A stretch of 64,000 nucleotides of DNA from Triatoma infestans (Eukaryota > Arthropoda > Insecta > Hemiptera > Reduviidae). The notes beneath the pieces are model-generated. The model was given only the letters and a program-made list of their open reading frames with translations, was not told where the DNA came from and made no database searches. The stretch lies in the NCBI GenBank assembly GCA_011037195.1, contig JAAEAF010003721.1:1-64000 (forward strand), written 5' to 3'. Positions 22,031 through 55,100 of the stretch are shown here, piece by piece. The stretch's first letter is position 1, and the number at the start of each line of letters is the position of its first letter. Both the position numbers and the translations under genes were made by a program.

Positions 22031-22915
22031 AAAATATGTTAAATATGAAAGTTCGCAGCAATCTCAAAACTTGGTATTCCATTTAGGTACTACCACCGCA
22101 TCAGACCCCAACATTTCGGGCAAAACCTATCACCAGGGATGTGCGACTTTACTGATTGTTTTTTTTTTCTTCAGTTTTTTCGTGATTTTCTTTAAACTTA
22201 ATATACTATGTACATAAATACCTAGCACTTTTATTTGTAAAAATTTTCCTGGGGAAATTGATTTTGAGGGGGGGAGGGCTCTGGATGAACAGCCGTTTTA
22301 AACTTACCAGTAAAGCCTATGATTTTATCCGTCGTCGCATGCTTCATTGTATGTTCTGACCGGTTTCGGACTTCCATCTTGAGTAAGGTTCCAGTCAGAG
22401 TAAGGTTTAAAAATCAATTCGTGTAGAGAGATGACTTCAACCATATGTTTATATCACATAATTAACAATGTATGGTTCTGACACCTGTAATATTAATGTA
22501 CATTGTAAGCATTTTTGAAGTAAATCAGTTCTTCAGTACAAAAGTCCGGTTGGAACTTAACGACTTTACAAAAATTTTTTTTTGCGATTTTGTCAGAAAC
22601 GATTACTTTGAAACTTGGAATGCTAACTGTACAGATAAAAACCTACCACTTTTTATTTTTGCCCGTAAAAAAAAAAAAATGATCTTTGGTAATTTGCGGA
22701 ATCTGGTGGCGTTAAATATTATATAGGATTGTTTCAGTGTTATTGGTTGGCGTTCTCTTCTGGACTATAATGTAATCACTTGTCAGTGTAGGTATTTGTC
22801 CTCTAAATATTTATGTAGGACAAATGAGTAAAATTCGTAGTTTAAAGAAACCCAACAGCAGTAAGAGAAAGTGTGTGAGGTATGATGTAACTGACCGACA
22901 AAATCAGACAGCTGC
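22031..22915. other. Repeat fragments, no gene seen
   Basis: Pieces of B-type repeat (22060-22320), a worn foldback fragment with GACCGGTTTCGGACTTCC near 22358, and further repeat text to GCAGTAAGAGAAAGTGTGTG near 22858. The 84-residue plus frame at 22472 lies over repeat sequence and has no domain. Confidence 0.5.
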
Positions 22916-22919
22916 AATA

Positions 22920-24315
22920 AACTGGCGGTCAAAAAAACCGGCGCACCTTGAATTTTACGTAAAAACTGCAGATTAAAGAAATATTTTTGAGCCTGAAGTA
23001 ATAGGTATGTGACAGGTCAAAGGGCATTACCATGCATTAATCCTTTCGGGAAAATTTCATAATTCTCTCTAGAATTAACGACAAATAAAAAGAGATTTTT
23101 ATCAGTTTGTCTCCAGTATCCTATTCAGTCGCATGATTTTTCTTTAATTTTTTTTTTCTTGAAAAACAATGTTTTTAAGAGTGTAAAATGGTTTTGGATG
23201 TGGTAGTGGCTCGGATTATTGCGTTGGCTGAGGGCGGCCGAAGCCAGCAATACGCTGCCAGAGTCCAGGGGCTGCCTGAAACAACGGTTCGGCGGGCAGT
23301 CCAGAGATACCAGGAGTCAGGAAGCTACACTAGGAGGCCGGGATCAGGCCGTCCAAGAGCGACAGGTCCAGCTGATGATCGCTTCGTTGCTATGCAGACC
23401 CTCAGAAACCGCTTCCAGACATCTGTTGAGACCTCTCACCGACTGCGTGTCGTTCGGGGTACAGATGTCAGCCCGGGAACAGTACGGAGAAGGCTTGCTG
23501 AACTTAACCTGCATGCTAGGGCTCCCGCTTCTGGCCCTCTACTCACTGCAGCACACCGAGCAGCTCGCCACCACTTTTGTAGAGAACATGCCGCCTGGAC
23601 TGTAGGTGATTGGGCCTCTGTTCTGTTTTCTGACGAGTCCAGATATAGCCTATATGGTGCAGACGGACGAGTTCGAGTGTGGAGAAGACCAGGTGAGCGA
23701 TATGCTCAGAACAATATAGCGGGAAGAGTGCAGATTGGAGGAGGTTCGGTGATGGTTTGGGGTGGAATATGTTTAGAGGCAAGGACAGACCTCCATGTGT
23801 TCCGATGGCCGACGCTCAATGCACACACGTACATCACCGACATCCTCGAGGAATATGTGATACCTTTTGGCTCGTTTATTGGCTCCATTTTCTTTTTATG
23901 CAGGATAATGCCCGGCCGCACATTGTAAATGTTGTACGGGACTACCTGGATGAGGTTGGTGTTCGCACCTTGGAGTGGCTGCTCGCAGCCGGACCTCATT
24001 TTCTATTGAGCAGCCTTGGGACCACCTTGGGACTCCTCCGTCGACCAATAGAACCCTCCATTACTCTAAGAGCCTTGGTACGATCAATGGGATCCTTGGG
24101 CCTTGGACTCCTTGTTACGTCATGGGCATCAATTCCTCAAGATCGGATAGACAAACGCTTAGTCGCAATAATTCTACCAGAGTAGAGGCCGTTATTCAAG
24201 CAAGGGAGGCACACTCGGTACTAGGTACTCAATTGCATTAATTAAAAAATATAGAGGCGTTAAATTTTTTTGTTTAAAAGTGTTGGTTTTTTTTTTTTTT
24301 TTTTTTTTTTTGTTT

Positions 24316-24369
<54 letters not shown>

Positions 24370-24564
24370 TGTCATTTGCTTTATTTACATTACAGATTTT
24401 TTTTAATGAAGTTTGTGGTCTTTTTTTTCCCCTTAATATGTGGTATCTTACAACAGATATTAACACACTGTTATTTAGCAAAGAAATTGCAGATTTTTTC
24501 TGTTTGGAAAGACATAACGACGAAATTCAAGGTGCGCCGTTCTTTTTTTTTGCACACGCCACTG
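22920..24564 (+). mobile_element. Tc1-like DNA transposon, inactive
   Basis: Terminal inverted repeats: left from about 22921 (TGGCGGTC, an A-run, then CCGGCGCACCTTGAATTTT) and right 24522-24564 in reverse (AGTGGCGTGTGC, an A-run, then CGGCGCACCTTGAATTT). TA lies on each side (22918-22919, 24565-24566), as expected of this superfamily. The transposase is broken by frame shifts. A T-run of about 80 bases (24284-24364), interrupted once by GTTTG, sits in the 3' part. Confidence 0.85.
23188..24185 (+). pseudogene. Tc1-like transposase, frame-shifted
   Basis: N-terminal paired-type DNA-binding helices (IIALAEGGRSQQYAARVQGL, SGSYTRRPGSGRPRAT), then the DDE catalytic domain: first Asp in VLFSDESRYSLYGADG, GGGSVMVWGGI, second Asp in FMQDNARPH in a second frame, and the Glu region (SIEQPWDHLG) in a third frame. 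So two frame shifts, near 23890 and near 23990, separate the three catalytic residues. The family cuts and pastes at TA sites. Low decay apart from the shifts suggests a fairly recent insertion. Confidence 0.85.
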
Positions 24565-24837
24565 TAATGCTCAGGTGAAAAAGGTTCTTCAGAAGGTTAT
24601 ATTACTGTTACCAATTGACAATACCAATGTGCTTGATTAGGTAATATAATATCCTGTTTTATTATGAACATCGTACAAATAACTTATGTTAAAAACAAAT
24701 AATGTGTCAAATAAAAAAATGTGACATTTATTAACAGGCGAACATTTAACTGAATTTAATTAGAGATAATTAAATGAACAAATTTTTCTTAGAATTAGTG
24801 CTTTTGCTAGTAAAATAGTGGACAATTGTGTATGGTT

Positions 24838-43665
<18,828 letters not shown>

Positions 43666-43867
43666 TGTAAGCTTACTGCAAGAACTCCCGTGCCGAACTG
43701 AAGACGTTCTTACCTGCCTGTAGAAGATCCACTTGAGCAGAGTACCAGGGAGTAGGGATAAGTCCGCGGAATCATTTAACTTGCCTCACTGTATGTACGT
43801 CTCTCACAGCACTCTATTCAAAGAAATAGAATTAGTCAACTCTATTGGAATAAAAATGTTGATACAA

Positions 43868-44560
43868 AATCTGGTGTGAAACACTCACACGACTTTCTCT
43901 ATCTGCAATTTACTTAGTTTAAAAGTGATACGTTACTAAGTCATACGTTACTATGCAATAAGCATTTTAAGTTTAAAGAAAATCGTTGTAACTGTTTTCG
44001 AGAAAATTCCCCCCCCAAAAAAACTCAGAAAAACCTATTCTGTAAAATCGCACTTCGGGTTAATGGATTTTCTTCAAATTTGGAATTCTATCAATGCTTT
44101 CTAATGTGTATTAATATTATGTAGGTGGTAAAACCATATATTATTTCTGAAGTGGTATTTTAGAGGAAAGCATAACGCTACTGTTCCCCCAGAACCCCTC
44201 AAAAAATCAATTTTACCAGCAAAATGTTAAAAAATAAAAGTGATTAGCTATTTATGCGTGTATAGACAGTAAACGAAGTTTAAAGAAAAATAGTTGGAGC
44301 CATTTTCCAAGAAAGGTCACAAAAAACTGAAACAAAATATTCAGTAGTCATACTTCCGGTTGATGGATTATGCCTGAAATCTTTGTGTCTAATGCTGTGG
44401 TAGTATTCCTAGACGGAATACCAGGTACACATACATATTAAAATATATATATATATATATATATTTCGCGCCCAGTGTATGTTAAAACATTATATTTCCG
44501 GACGTTTAGAAAATTGTGTCGATCGCATTACTTCCTCTTAACCAGGAGTAGGAGAAAAGG
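43868..44560 (-). repeat. Hairpin-ended repeat, B-type copy upstream of beta-tubulin
   Basis: Starts TCTGGTGTGAAACACTCACA (43870) only about 200 bases from the beta-tubulin ATG, on the promoter side. Far end GATCGCATTACTTCCTCTTA near 44520, followed by CCAGGAGTAGGAGAAAAGGT. Confidence 0.8.
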
Positions 44561-44586
44561 TGCACAGTGTGTAAGCTCTTGTAACT

Positions 44587-44624
<38 letters not shown>

Positions 44625-44625
44625 A
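44440..44625. repeat. (TA)n and (CA)n microsatellites
   Basis: A TA run at about 44443-44464 and a CA run at about 44588-44622, between beta-tubulin and the next gene. Confidence 0.9.
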
Positions 44626-46197
44626 GGAGCAGTGTTAAAATATAGGTGCAGTCTATTTATATGTGGAGTCCAGCAACTGTGCTGTCACTTACAAACACAG
44701 CCAAAACTTAATTCTATTTTAACATAAATAATTGAAACAATAGGTTTTTATAGTCAGTGCGTTTCAAAATTATATTGTGATATGTGTAAACAGAGTAGGA
44801 CATGTCCTCACACAAACGATTATATATTTATTCATCTTACTCCCAGTAAGAAAATATTGCAATTGTGCCAGATTTCGAAATTGAGATTGCACCAGAAATA
44901 CATTTTTTGGAGTCCCCTGAATATTTTCCAAGGAAAATTGATATTTTGGATTTTCTTGGGGAATCGTAGCTTTATGCTTTTCTCTAAAGTACCACTTCGA
45001 TATAATATATAATTTTACTACCTAAATAATATTAAAAATCATTAGCAGAAGTGATAGAATTTCAAACTTCAAGAAAATTGGTTAATCGGAAGTACAATTT
45101 TTTACAAAATAGGTTTTTGAGTTTTTTTTGGGGAATTTTTTGGAAAATGGTTTACAACTATTTTCATTAAACCTGGAATGTTTGTTGCATAGATAGAAAT
45201 GTATCACTTTTATTTATAATATTTTTCTGAAAAAATGGATTTTATTCAAGGGGTTATTGGAGGTCTATCAGTTAGATTAAATTTAAATTTGCACAAGCGA
45301 TGATGGTCCATGTTTAAAGAAAATCGCTAAAAAGTGGTAGTTCCGGTTGAGGAATTTTGACAGATAACTTATGTCCGATCCCCATGGTGATACCTAAACA
45401 GAAGATTCAAGTTTGAACTTTCTGTGTTTTTTTTTTTTCGTTTTTGAGTTGTGTTGCTCACATACATATAGTGATACACATCAGTCAGATAGAAGTACGA
45501 ATTGTGTGGCATACGTTCGATATGGCTTGAGTAGTTGCAACCAAAATTAAATTGTGTAACTTAGAGGTTTGCAATAAAGAAGATGTAGCGTTCAACTGGA
45601 GTATATTTATTGGTTGACTAATTAGGAATTATAAGTCAAGAGGAATAATTGATGGGATATTTAATTCGGAAAAAGGATACAAACTTACATTTGGCTATAT
45701 TGATTGTTAATAATTGATTATTATTACATCACAACATGAATTTATTCAGTAGTAAAAGAAAGTAAAAAAAAATGTCTGAAGAAAATCGGTTAACCAGAAG
45801 TGTCTCTTAAACCGTGGATTTATCCAATTTTCAACATTTTTAAGAAAAAATTGATTTTAGCTGTTATGACGGTAGGGGGATTCCATCATAGGGCCCCAGT
45901 TAGGCTACGGCCAGACGTTGAAGAAAATTAAACATTTATTACAAAATGTGAGAATTGTTGAATAAATCGAGTGAGAATTTCACATCAGTTTTTTTAATTT
46001 GTTTTTTACTTTTACGAATGTATTCTTACTGTTGTGTCTCCAGGCTGTAATTTAGGATTCACACTGATGGAACCTAATGGCTCCAGTTTAAATGGGAAAG
46101 GTTTCACTTAGGTTTGCTCATAAGTTTATATTGTCTATCCATTTTAGAAACTTAACACTTATAGAATGTGAATTAAATATAAAAAAAAAAAACGGTT
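44626..46197. other. Intergenic DNA between divergent genes; repeat fragments
   Basis: 44830-45300 is B-type repeat text (CTTACTCCCAGTAAGAAAAT; CTCTAAAGTACCACTTCGAT). 45310-45480 is an A-type piece (GTTGAGGAATTTTGACAGAT). A family end lies near 45968 (GTGAGAATTTCACATCAG). The promoters of beta-tubulin and the plus-strand gene should be here, but I cannot place either. Confidence 0.5.
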
Positions 46198-49100
46198 ATG
46201 TCTGATCGTTATAATAAGAAAAACACATGTAATGAAAATGCTTATAAAATAACTAGCCCAGATATTGTCAATGCCAGGAATGATCTACCTAAAGTTCTTA
46301 TCTCCACAGAACCAAGTCCAACTAAGGTATCTCCATTTAAGATTTTGTATTAAAATTTATTTTTATTTCGTGTATTTTAATTATTGGAATTAATGCTTAA
46401 CTTATCCCCTTTGGAGCTGCTTCTTTTTTTTTAACTTATTTAACATTGATAATAAAGTTCTGTCAGAAGATAAAATATTTTCCAATTTTCAATAAAAGAT
46501 TACTATTATTCCCATTTATAACGGCTAATCACTTTTTAATGATTGAAACTGGGATCAACCTCATGTGTATTAAATATTTTTTCAAAAATACGTAATTACT
46601 GATGTCATATCTTCAAAAAGTGTAGGGTAATATTCCTTAGAATTTGAAATTTAAAGAAAATCGGTTTACCAGAAGTGCAGTTTTAGAGAATAAGTTTTTG
46701 TTTTTTGGAATTTGATCGATAACAGCTACAAACAACGATTTTGTTTAAATTGGAATGCTTGCTGTATAGATTTGAAACATTTTTTTGAAAAACAAAAAAT
46801 GATTTTTAGAGGGTTATTGGAGAGGTCTGTCAGTTAGTTTAAATTTAATTTTGCACAAGCTAATGTTGGGGTTTCGACATAGATCGGCATAAGGCCGCTC
46901 AGTTATAAAATTAAACATTCATACCTGCCACGAAGAAGTATATGGTATCAATACCGACGGTGATCCAAGGTACGCCGATAGTGGGAAATTATTCTGGATC
47001 CCACAATTCGCTATGAAACCAATGACTGTGATCACGCTACAAAGGTGGATTTGGAGAAAAAGCCATATATGAATGGTGCATCCCTTATTATAAAGAAAAA
47101 TTTAAAGAGCGATATGTCGATAGTTTACATTGTTCATGGCCTGTGGTTTGGGGCAAGAATGTTATCCCGCAGATAACTCGAAGTATTCTTGACGAGGTCG
47201 GTATTGACCCATCTAAATTGACAAGCCTAGTGGAGTCAATTCTACATTAACATCTTATGTTCCTTCATCAACAAAATGTTTTATATTCCTGCTATGAGTG
47301 GCTCCTGCGTGGGCTTTTGTTTCCATTATTCCTCGACCAGACACCTTTGTAATACGCTCGCTATTTTATTATTATTTTTTTTAATTATTTTATTATCTAA
47401 CATACCGTTGTCTTGCGATAGATTAGAATACTGTGTTTTTTACACCTCAACAAAGTTGAGCAGCCCCTTTTATTGTTAAGAATTCCATTCAATAAAATGT
47501 TTCTCTCTGTGCAATTTTAAAGAAAATTTCTTAAATTAATAGTATTAATTAGTATAAGGCAGAGCAGTATGAGTTTTTTCACCAGATTTTTTTTTTCCAT
47601 TTTCTAATTTTTTTGCATTTCTGAATTTTATGTTATTTTTAGGGAGAGCCTAACAATCTGTAAATTTTAAATTAATATTTAGATAATTCTAATTGTTTCA
47701 GATACCTAATTATAAAATTGACGTAGTGCGTTCACCAGAAGTTAGTAAGTGTAGATTGTCAGTGCTGAGTTCGTTAAGTAAGAGTGTTATTAAGTCACGT
47801 AAGAAACAGAGAACAAGGTAAATAGTTATTAAAATTAATATATTCGGCCATCTTCCTTATTAGCAATCCTTCATAATAAACCAAGCAATTTATTTATTTA
47901 ATTTTTGTTTTTAAGATATTCTGAACCAAGAAAGCTTCCTATAAATATTGTTAGAGTTGAGAAAAGATTCCAAGATGTAAAAGCTAAAAGACAACTCGCA
48001 GAATTTTGTACAGGTAAATTTATTTTTTAATTTAAGGCGCGTCAACATCTAGTTCATTGGGTGCTGGCAGTGTTCTCTCGTTACAGAGAATACTGGCCAT
48101 CACCGGACAGTGAGCTGTAGAGGCTCCTAGGAAGATAAAATCTAAAGGCAGCACAGCTGGACTCGAACCCGGGTCCTCCGCTTGGGAGTCTAGTGCGCTA
48201 ACCACTGAGCTAATCCTTTCCCTAAATTAATAAGAATTAATTGTTGGTCGGAGATGCGGTTTTACTGAAAAGTTTATTTATTTTTTACTTTTCTACGATT
48301 TTCTTTAAAACCACCGATGGGTTTCATTAAATCTTAGTATACTTACAGGTCCTCTATACAGAGACCTATCATTTTTTCTGAAACTTTTTCCGAGAAAATT
48401 CATTTAAGGGGATTTTGTCGGTGAGGAGTGTATGCTTTCCTCAAAAAAAAAGTCGTTTTATTAAGTTTAGCGTCTTCTATTGATATATTATTGAAGACAA
48501 GTTGAACATTTAGTCAAAATTATAAGTTTGAAGAAAATTTGTAGTCGTGTGAGTGTTTCAAATCAGATTTTTGTTTTCATAGCTTTTCGCGATTTTCTCG
48601 AAAACTGCTCGAAATATTTTCATTAAACTTCGTGTACTGTCTACACATACAAATACTTATCACACTTTACAATATTTCACATTTTGTTTCTATGTTTACT
48701 AGGAAGTGAAGGCAGCCGAGATAAAGTTGACGTTTTAAACGTGACAAATATAACCAAAACTACAGATGTGGAGCCTTCAACTAGTATTACTGTTCCTGTT
48801 ACCACGAGCAACACTAAACCCACAGATGCTACAAGCCAACAAACAATTTTAAATGACACAGAAATCCCAGAAATGACTAAAACTACTGTAGCGATTCGCA
48901 CTGCCGTAATACAGAATGTTGACTCACCATGTAAACAGTTGCATCTCCCTTGTGAATCTGATAATGAAGTTAGTGGCACAAGTTTACATGATCAATTGGT
49001 AAGTAAGGATACTCAAATTTCCCTTCTATATATTATCTTTCCGTTTTAATTTATAAGAGGAAGTACTGCGTTCATGTCAAATTTTCGAAATTGGTTTTTC

Positions 49101-52100
49101 CCGGAAATATATTGTTTAAAGTTGCAAATTGTTTTTAGAGTGAATAGTTTGTCTGTATGAGCCAAATATCTTCTTGCGCTAGCTCCTTTGTAGCTTAAGG
49201 ATCTTTGCCTTTCAGTGGTCTCTCGGTCTCAGTTCTTGTGATGGGCTACCCATCCATGGACATATTTCTCAGGGTGGAGTCTTAGTCGTTTTTTCTGTGG
49301 CTTGGCCTCTAACAGCTTTGACTTACTTTTCTGCCCTCTCCCATTCATTAAACGTGTCCAAACCATAATCTGCCTTTCTCCTAGGGCCTCCATAACTGGC
49401 AGTACCTCAAAATCTTCTTTAATCATACGTTTCTGAGGCAGTCTCTCCTTGTTTTCCCAAAGATTTGGGCTACCTCAATACTACTCTAGTGTTTCTCTTG
49501 GGTTGATCCAGCTCTCTGCTCCATAAAGAAAGCACTAGTAGGAACACGGTTTTGAATAGTGTGAGTTTGACCTACTAGTAACTTCTTGTCACCCTATCAC
49601 TGATCTATTTTTCTATCCCCACTGATAGTTGTGCCCAAACACTCGTGCCCATTACAGGCTATGCCATGCAATGTAATCATATTCAGGATACATTTGTTTT
49701 ACTAACATTGTTTGTTCTTATTTGAAAGGTACGGAACTATTGTCTGACTTCCAGTGAGTTTTCAAAAGAAACACCAATTGAACAATCAAAATCATTGCAG
49801 TCAGAGAATGATGAAATCCTATGCTCTCCAGAAGTTATGAAAATGCGCAGAAAAAGAAAATCCCAACCGTAAGTATATGTAAAAATGTTGGGCTGGGATC
49901 AGCTCATTAGTACTAGCGTGCTGGACTGGAACGCGGAGGAGCTAGGTTCGAGTCCCAGGCAGTGCTACCTTAGATTTTCTAGCCCACTGCGCTTTTACAG
50001 TTCACTGTCTCCAGTGATGGGCGCAATGTTGTCTCTAACGAGAGAACACTGTCTGGAGGTCGCCTAGTGTACATTATTATTAATAATTGGTGTCCATAGA
50101 CCCTTCCAAGTATGCGGAACCTCGTAGATGGTTTTTTAGCTATATCTCCGTTATAAGTTGACATATCTGACAATTTCAAGGGCTTAATTTGTAGGAAATT
50201 TAATTCTCTACAATTTTGGTCATTACCATTTTTTTCATAGGATGGATATTAACGAAGATATGAGCAAACTGCAACTGCTACCATTAGCCCTTTGGGGATG
50301 TCTTCTCCCATACTGCTAATACTAATCTTATGACCTTTCTCGAATCCCCACCTCTCTTACTCGTCTCATGAATTTTGGAGAGAAAAATTGGTTCGCTTAT
50401 TTTGCCCTAAATCCTAATACGACCTTCCTTAAAGTTCTTATCCATTCTTGTTTACACCTCATCCTGAGATGACCTTTCATTGTCTCCTCTACAACGGAGT
50501 GTCGACTACTAATACTTCCAACGCCGATGTTGGTGTTGTCCTCATCGTACCTGTTATGTCCAAACAAGCTGTGCAATCTCCTGCCATTCCTCTGTACCTG
50601 TACTCTCGACTCCATACAGTTGCGGCGTAGTGTACCCTAGTCTTGACTAATTTCTCAAAAATTCAATGTAAACTTGCCAGTCTTAAACCCCATGTCCTCC
50701 CCGCGATTCTTCTGCACTACCAGAAGATTTCTGTGCTTTCGTGCAGATATACTCAATATGAGAACGCACAGTGTATATCTACACCTTCTATGGAAGGTTT
50801 CAGACGCCAATGGACCACTGATGTTGGCGCGTCGTAATGAAAAAGAAATCTATTCAAAAAATTGCTTTTTTCTGTCAATTTTCTAATGTTGTCTTTCCTT
50901 ATTTCCAGTGCCTCGCTTCTTGAACGTTACCAAGTTGTCAAATCTAAGCTGGCAAATGCTAAGTGGTTATTCTCTTATGAAATGGAAGCTGGCCTAAGGA
51001 TGAACAGCGGCCAGTTCGTCACCTGTGATCTAATTGTCACCTCACTTACCCAACTCCATGGTTACTTGATTCTTCATTGTAAATCAACTTCTAAAATTTG
51101 TGTGTAAAGCATTTTTTGTGCAAATTTATCTTTCACCTTATCTGGTGTGAAACACTTACACGACTTTTTTCTTACTGTAATTTACTTAGTTTCGATCTGT
51201 TGTATTATCCTGTCACAAATTTCACATATAACTAAAAAATGTGCATATATGCATCCGAAAAATAAGATAGGGGTCTTACTTCTGGGTAAACCGATTTCTT
51301 AAAACTCGGAATTTTGGCCACACATTAAATTCTTATTAATATTATTTAGAATGGTATAATATACTGAAATGGTACTTTAGAGGAAAGCCTAACGTCACCC
51401 CACTTCCCCAGAATTTAAATGAATTTTCCTGCAAAAATGTTTCAAATAAAAGTTGTACCTCATTTTATGATTAATCGATATACTAAGTTTAAAGAAAATC
51501 ACGGAAAAGTGAAGAATTATAAATAAATAAAAATTCAGTAAAATCGCACATTTCGGTTGATAAATTTTTCCCGAAATATTCCGTTTACTTACACACACAC
51601 ACCACCATTCGCTAAAAACATTTTTTTCGTAATCAGGGGACCTCAAAACGTTCAGTGTAAACTCAATTTCGGAAATTTGTACCATCGCCAGAGAAAAATA
51701 TAAGAGACGTCCTTAATTACATGTTTGCGGACCCAATCACAAGAACAACTTCTTCAAGGATTTTGGCGCCTATCTGCGTATCACACAATACATATGGGGC
51801 GGCAGATATGGTGATCGCACATAGTACACACTGTACTATTTTTTTTTTTTTTTGTACAGACACTGTCACCTAACGGAAGTTACAATAGAGTTTTTAGGTC
51901 GTAATCGATTAGCCTTTACAGTTCTGTAAGTTTCTGCCCCATCCAGTGATCTTGAACATGATCTCATAACCTAAACATTCTGTTACAAGAAAAAAAAAAT
52001 GAATGTTTCCAAGTTATGTGGGTGTTACATGCCGTTGTTGGGAGGGATGTTAACGCCGAAATTATTATTTAATGTTGACTTTAATTTTTAGGTGAAGTTA

Positions 52101-55100
52101 ATAATGTACTTCTAAGTCATGAAATCTTAGTCATTTCAAATTATCTCAGACATAAAGTTAATGTAAATTCGGTTATAAAACTGCATTTTCCATTGTAAGT
52201 ATTTAAAAGTTTATTTTTTGTTTGAATGCAAGTTCTTTAAATGAATTACAATTTAATTTTTATGTTGCAGCACAGCTATGTTAGATCCACAGTTAAATGC
52301 ACTAATAGTTATGGCGAGATATAGGATTGTTCAAGAAGAGAAGCACATGTCTGTTCAGATAGGTCAAGTATAATGTCTTATTAATAATAAAATGACAGAA
52401 ATTAAAAATTGCAACTTCCTCTTACTGCATTATTACAATTCTCATTTGCAATTTGTACTTTCTCTTACTCTAGTAAGGGGACGTATTGTAATCGTGTCAA
52501 ATGTTCGATTGATCGAGTTTTCACCGGAAATACATGTTTTGAGGTCCACTGAGTCCAAAAAAAAGTGGGATTTTTTAGTCTGTGTGAGTGTGGGACTGTA
52601 TATCTCAAAAACGAAAAATTGCAGAATATTCAAACTTGATATTTCGTTAAAGTGCTACCAGGAGACCTGAGAATAAGCTTTTTGTAAAAATCGTTCAACC
52701 GGAAGTATCACTTTACTGAATTTTTTTTTGTGATTTTTTCGAAAACTGCTCTAACTAGTTACTGTAAACTTTTTATATCCACTACACAAAGAGTTACAAC
52801 TTTTATTTGAAACATTTCATCGGGAAGATTCATTTAAGGTTACTTTCGGTGGAGAGGTAGGGTGAGGTTTTCCTCTAAAGTGCTACTTTAGTTTATTACA
52901 CAATTCTATCATCTTAATAATATTAATTAGAACTGAATATGTTGTTGAAATTCCGAGCTTGAAGAAAATTGGATGACAGGAAATGCATTTTTACTTACCG
53001 GTTTTTTTCTTTCAGTTTTTGCGATTTTCTCCATAAAAACACTGACGACGAATTTCATTAAATTCAGTATACTAACTATAAAATTTGTCAATTACAATTT
53101 TGTTAATTGCAGTAAGAGAAAGTTGTGTGAGTGTTTCACACCAGTTTTTTTTATTTATTTATTTATTTTATTTATAGCACATTTAATTTTGTTACTTTCT
53201 CTTACTTCTAGTAAGAAACATTATTCTGGGAAAATGCATTTAAGGGCACTTTGGGGGAGGGGTGGGATTAGGTTGTCCTGTAAAGTGGTATTTCAGTTTA
53301 TTACACAATTCTGTTATCTAAATAATATTAATTAGAATTAAATATGTTGTTGAAATTCCGAGTCTGAAGAAAATCAGATGACCGGAAGTGCGTTTTTATT
53401 GAAAAGTATTTTTCTAAAACGGTTCCAACTATTTTCTGTAAATTGTGTATGTGAACTACACATGTAAAGAGCTACAACTTTTATTTAAAACATTTTTCCA
53501 GATAAAGTCAAAGCTTTTGGGGGGAGGGATGGGGTTTTGTTTTCCTACTACTATCATAGTTGATTCTATACAAAACTACTTAGAAATAAATAGATTGCCA
53601 AAATTTCGAGTTTCAAGAAAATTAATACATTGGAAGTGCGTTTTTACTGAACAATTTTTTACAGTTTTCGACGGATTTCATTAAATTTGTCAATTACAAT
53701 TTTGAAAAATGGAGTAAGAGAAAGTAGTGTGAGTGTTTCACACCAGATTTTTTTTTTGTTATTTAGATGCTGGGACAAATTTATCAAAAGAATGCACATA
53801 CGTTCGCGATCTGTTCTCCTGTAAAAGTTTTGAATTACAGAACACACATAAAATTCTACATGTAATAAATTCAAGTTTAAATTGCTGCATACATGAGTGC
53901 ATATTGGCCCAGTCATTAGTTTCTGATACAAGTTTAGACATAATTATTCTGCATTTATTCAAATCTGGGTAAGTAATGCAGATTTCTTCGGCTTTATATT
54001 TCTTTTTGCAATCTGGATGCAGTCATTTAATAGATACATGGATATTTTAAGACCCGACACTTGGACGGCCCTTACTTGTGACAAAGAATGTCGCTACTGT
54101 TTAATAGAATTTAATTCCGATAGTAAGTAAAAGTTTTCTTATTTATTTTTTGGTTTAATTCCTAGATTTAAATGATTTCTTGTTTTGTATTTTATTTTGC
54201 AGAAAGAAATTTGGAAATTGCTAAATTAATCGAACTAGAAAGTTGTAAAATAAATATAACTGGAATCAGAATTATTGATATTATCAATATTGACAGGTCG
54301 GTGTTTTTTTATTCAACTTTCTTCATACTAAATTGCAGTTTATTTACATCTATTGTTTGGTGTGAAAGTATTGAGACTGTAACAAATTTTTGAGATTTGC
54401 CAACAAAATATCCCAAATTCAGAAAAACATCACAGTAAGCTCAACATTACTAAACACTTCCAAAGCAGGGGTGTCCAACCTGCGGCCCCACCAAACAGTT
54501 TTAAACCATCTGGTATTTTATCCGTCGTAGCATGCATATTCCTTTTTATTCTTGACCGTTTTGGATTTTCATCCAACATCAGAGCAAATTCACCAAGTTG
54601 GTTTAGAGAGTTCACTTCACTGGTTGATTTGTTGTATGTGCAGTAGGTACATACTTGATGAATTTACTCTGACAATGAATGAAATACATATCCAAGCTAT
54701 GACGGATAAAATACCAGATGTTATCCAGCATTGCGGACCGATCCACATATTCACCAATTTTAAACTAATATAAATAAATAATTTACTAATGCTTTTTAAT
54801 ATTATTCAGATATATTTGAGATGTCTTTGGTCTCCAAGGTAGTGGGGGGAAAATATCTCGGTTTCAACAGTAAGAAACACGCTGTTCAGTTTAAAGTTGT
54901 CTAGATGTTACTTGGCAAACTTCAAATAAAACATACAGAGCTGCAATCTGACATTCAATTTAAAGACTGCACATTATAAATCCCTATCTTGCCCACAAGT
55001 GTTGCATGCAGTTACTTGGGAAATAGCGACCCCACGGGTTACCACAGCTCAGTACTCCACACACTACGCCAGAACAGTACACAATACACTTAAACTACAT

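Noticed and set aside
24260..24481. Lys-rich or Phe-rich open frames
   Set aside because: They are translations of the long T-run inside the Tc1-like element.
47276..47479. 67-residue plus-strand frame with Cys and hydrophobic runs
   Set aside because: It sits in intron 1, follows a LINE remnant, and has no recognisable motif.
48677..48979. Minus-strand 100-residue frame
   Set aside because: It is antisense to exon 4 of the 634-residue gene, whose splice phases support the plus strand.
50397..50615. Minus-strand 72-residue frame
   Set aside because: Could be an old element, but no motif supports it.
53445..53684. 79-residue plus-strand frame
   Set aside because: It lies on the hairpin-ended repeat and is not kept in other copies.
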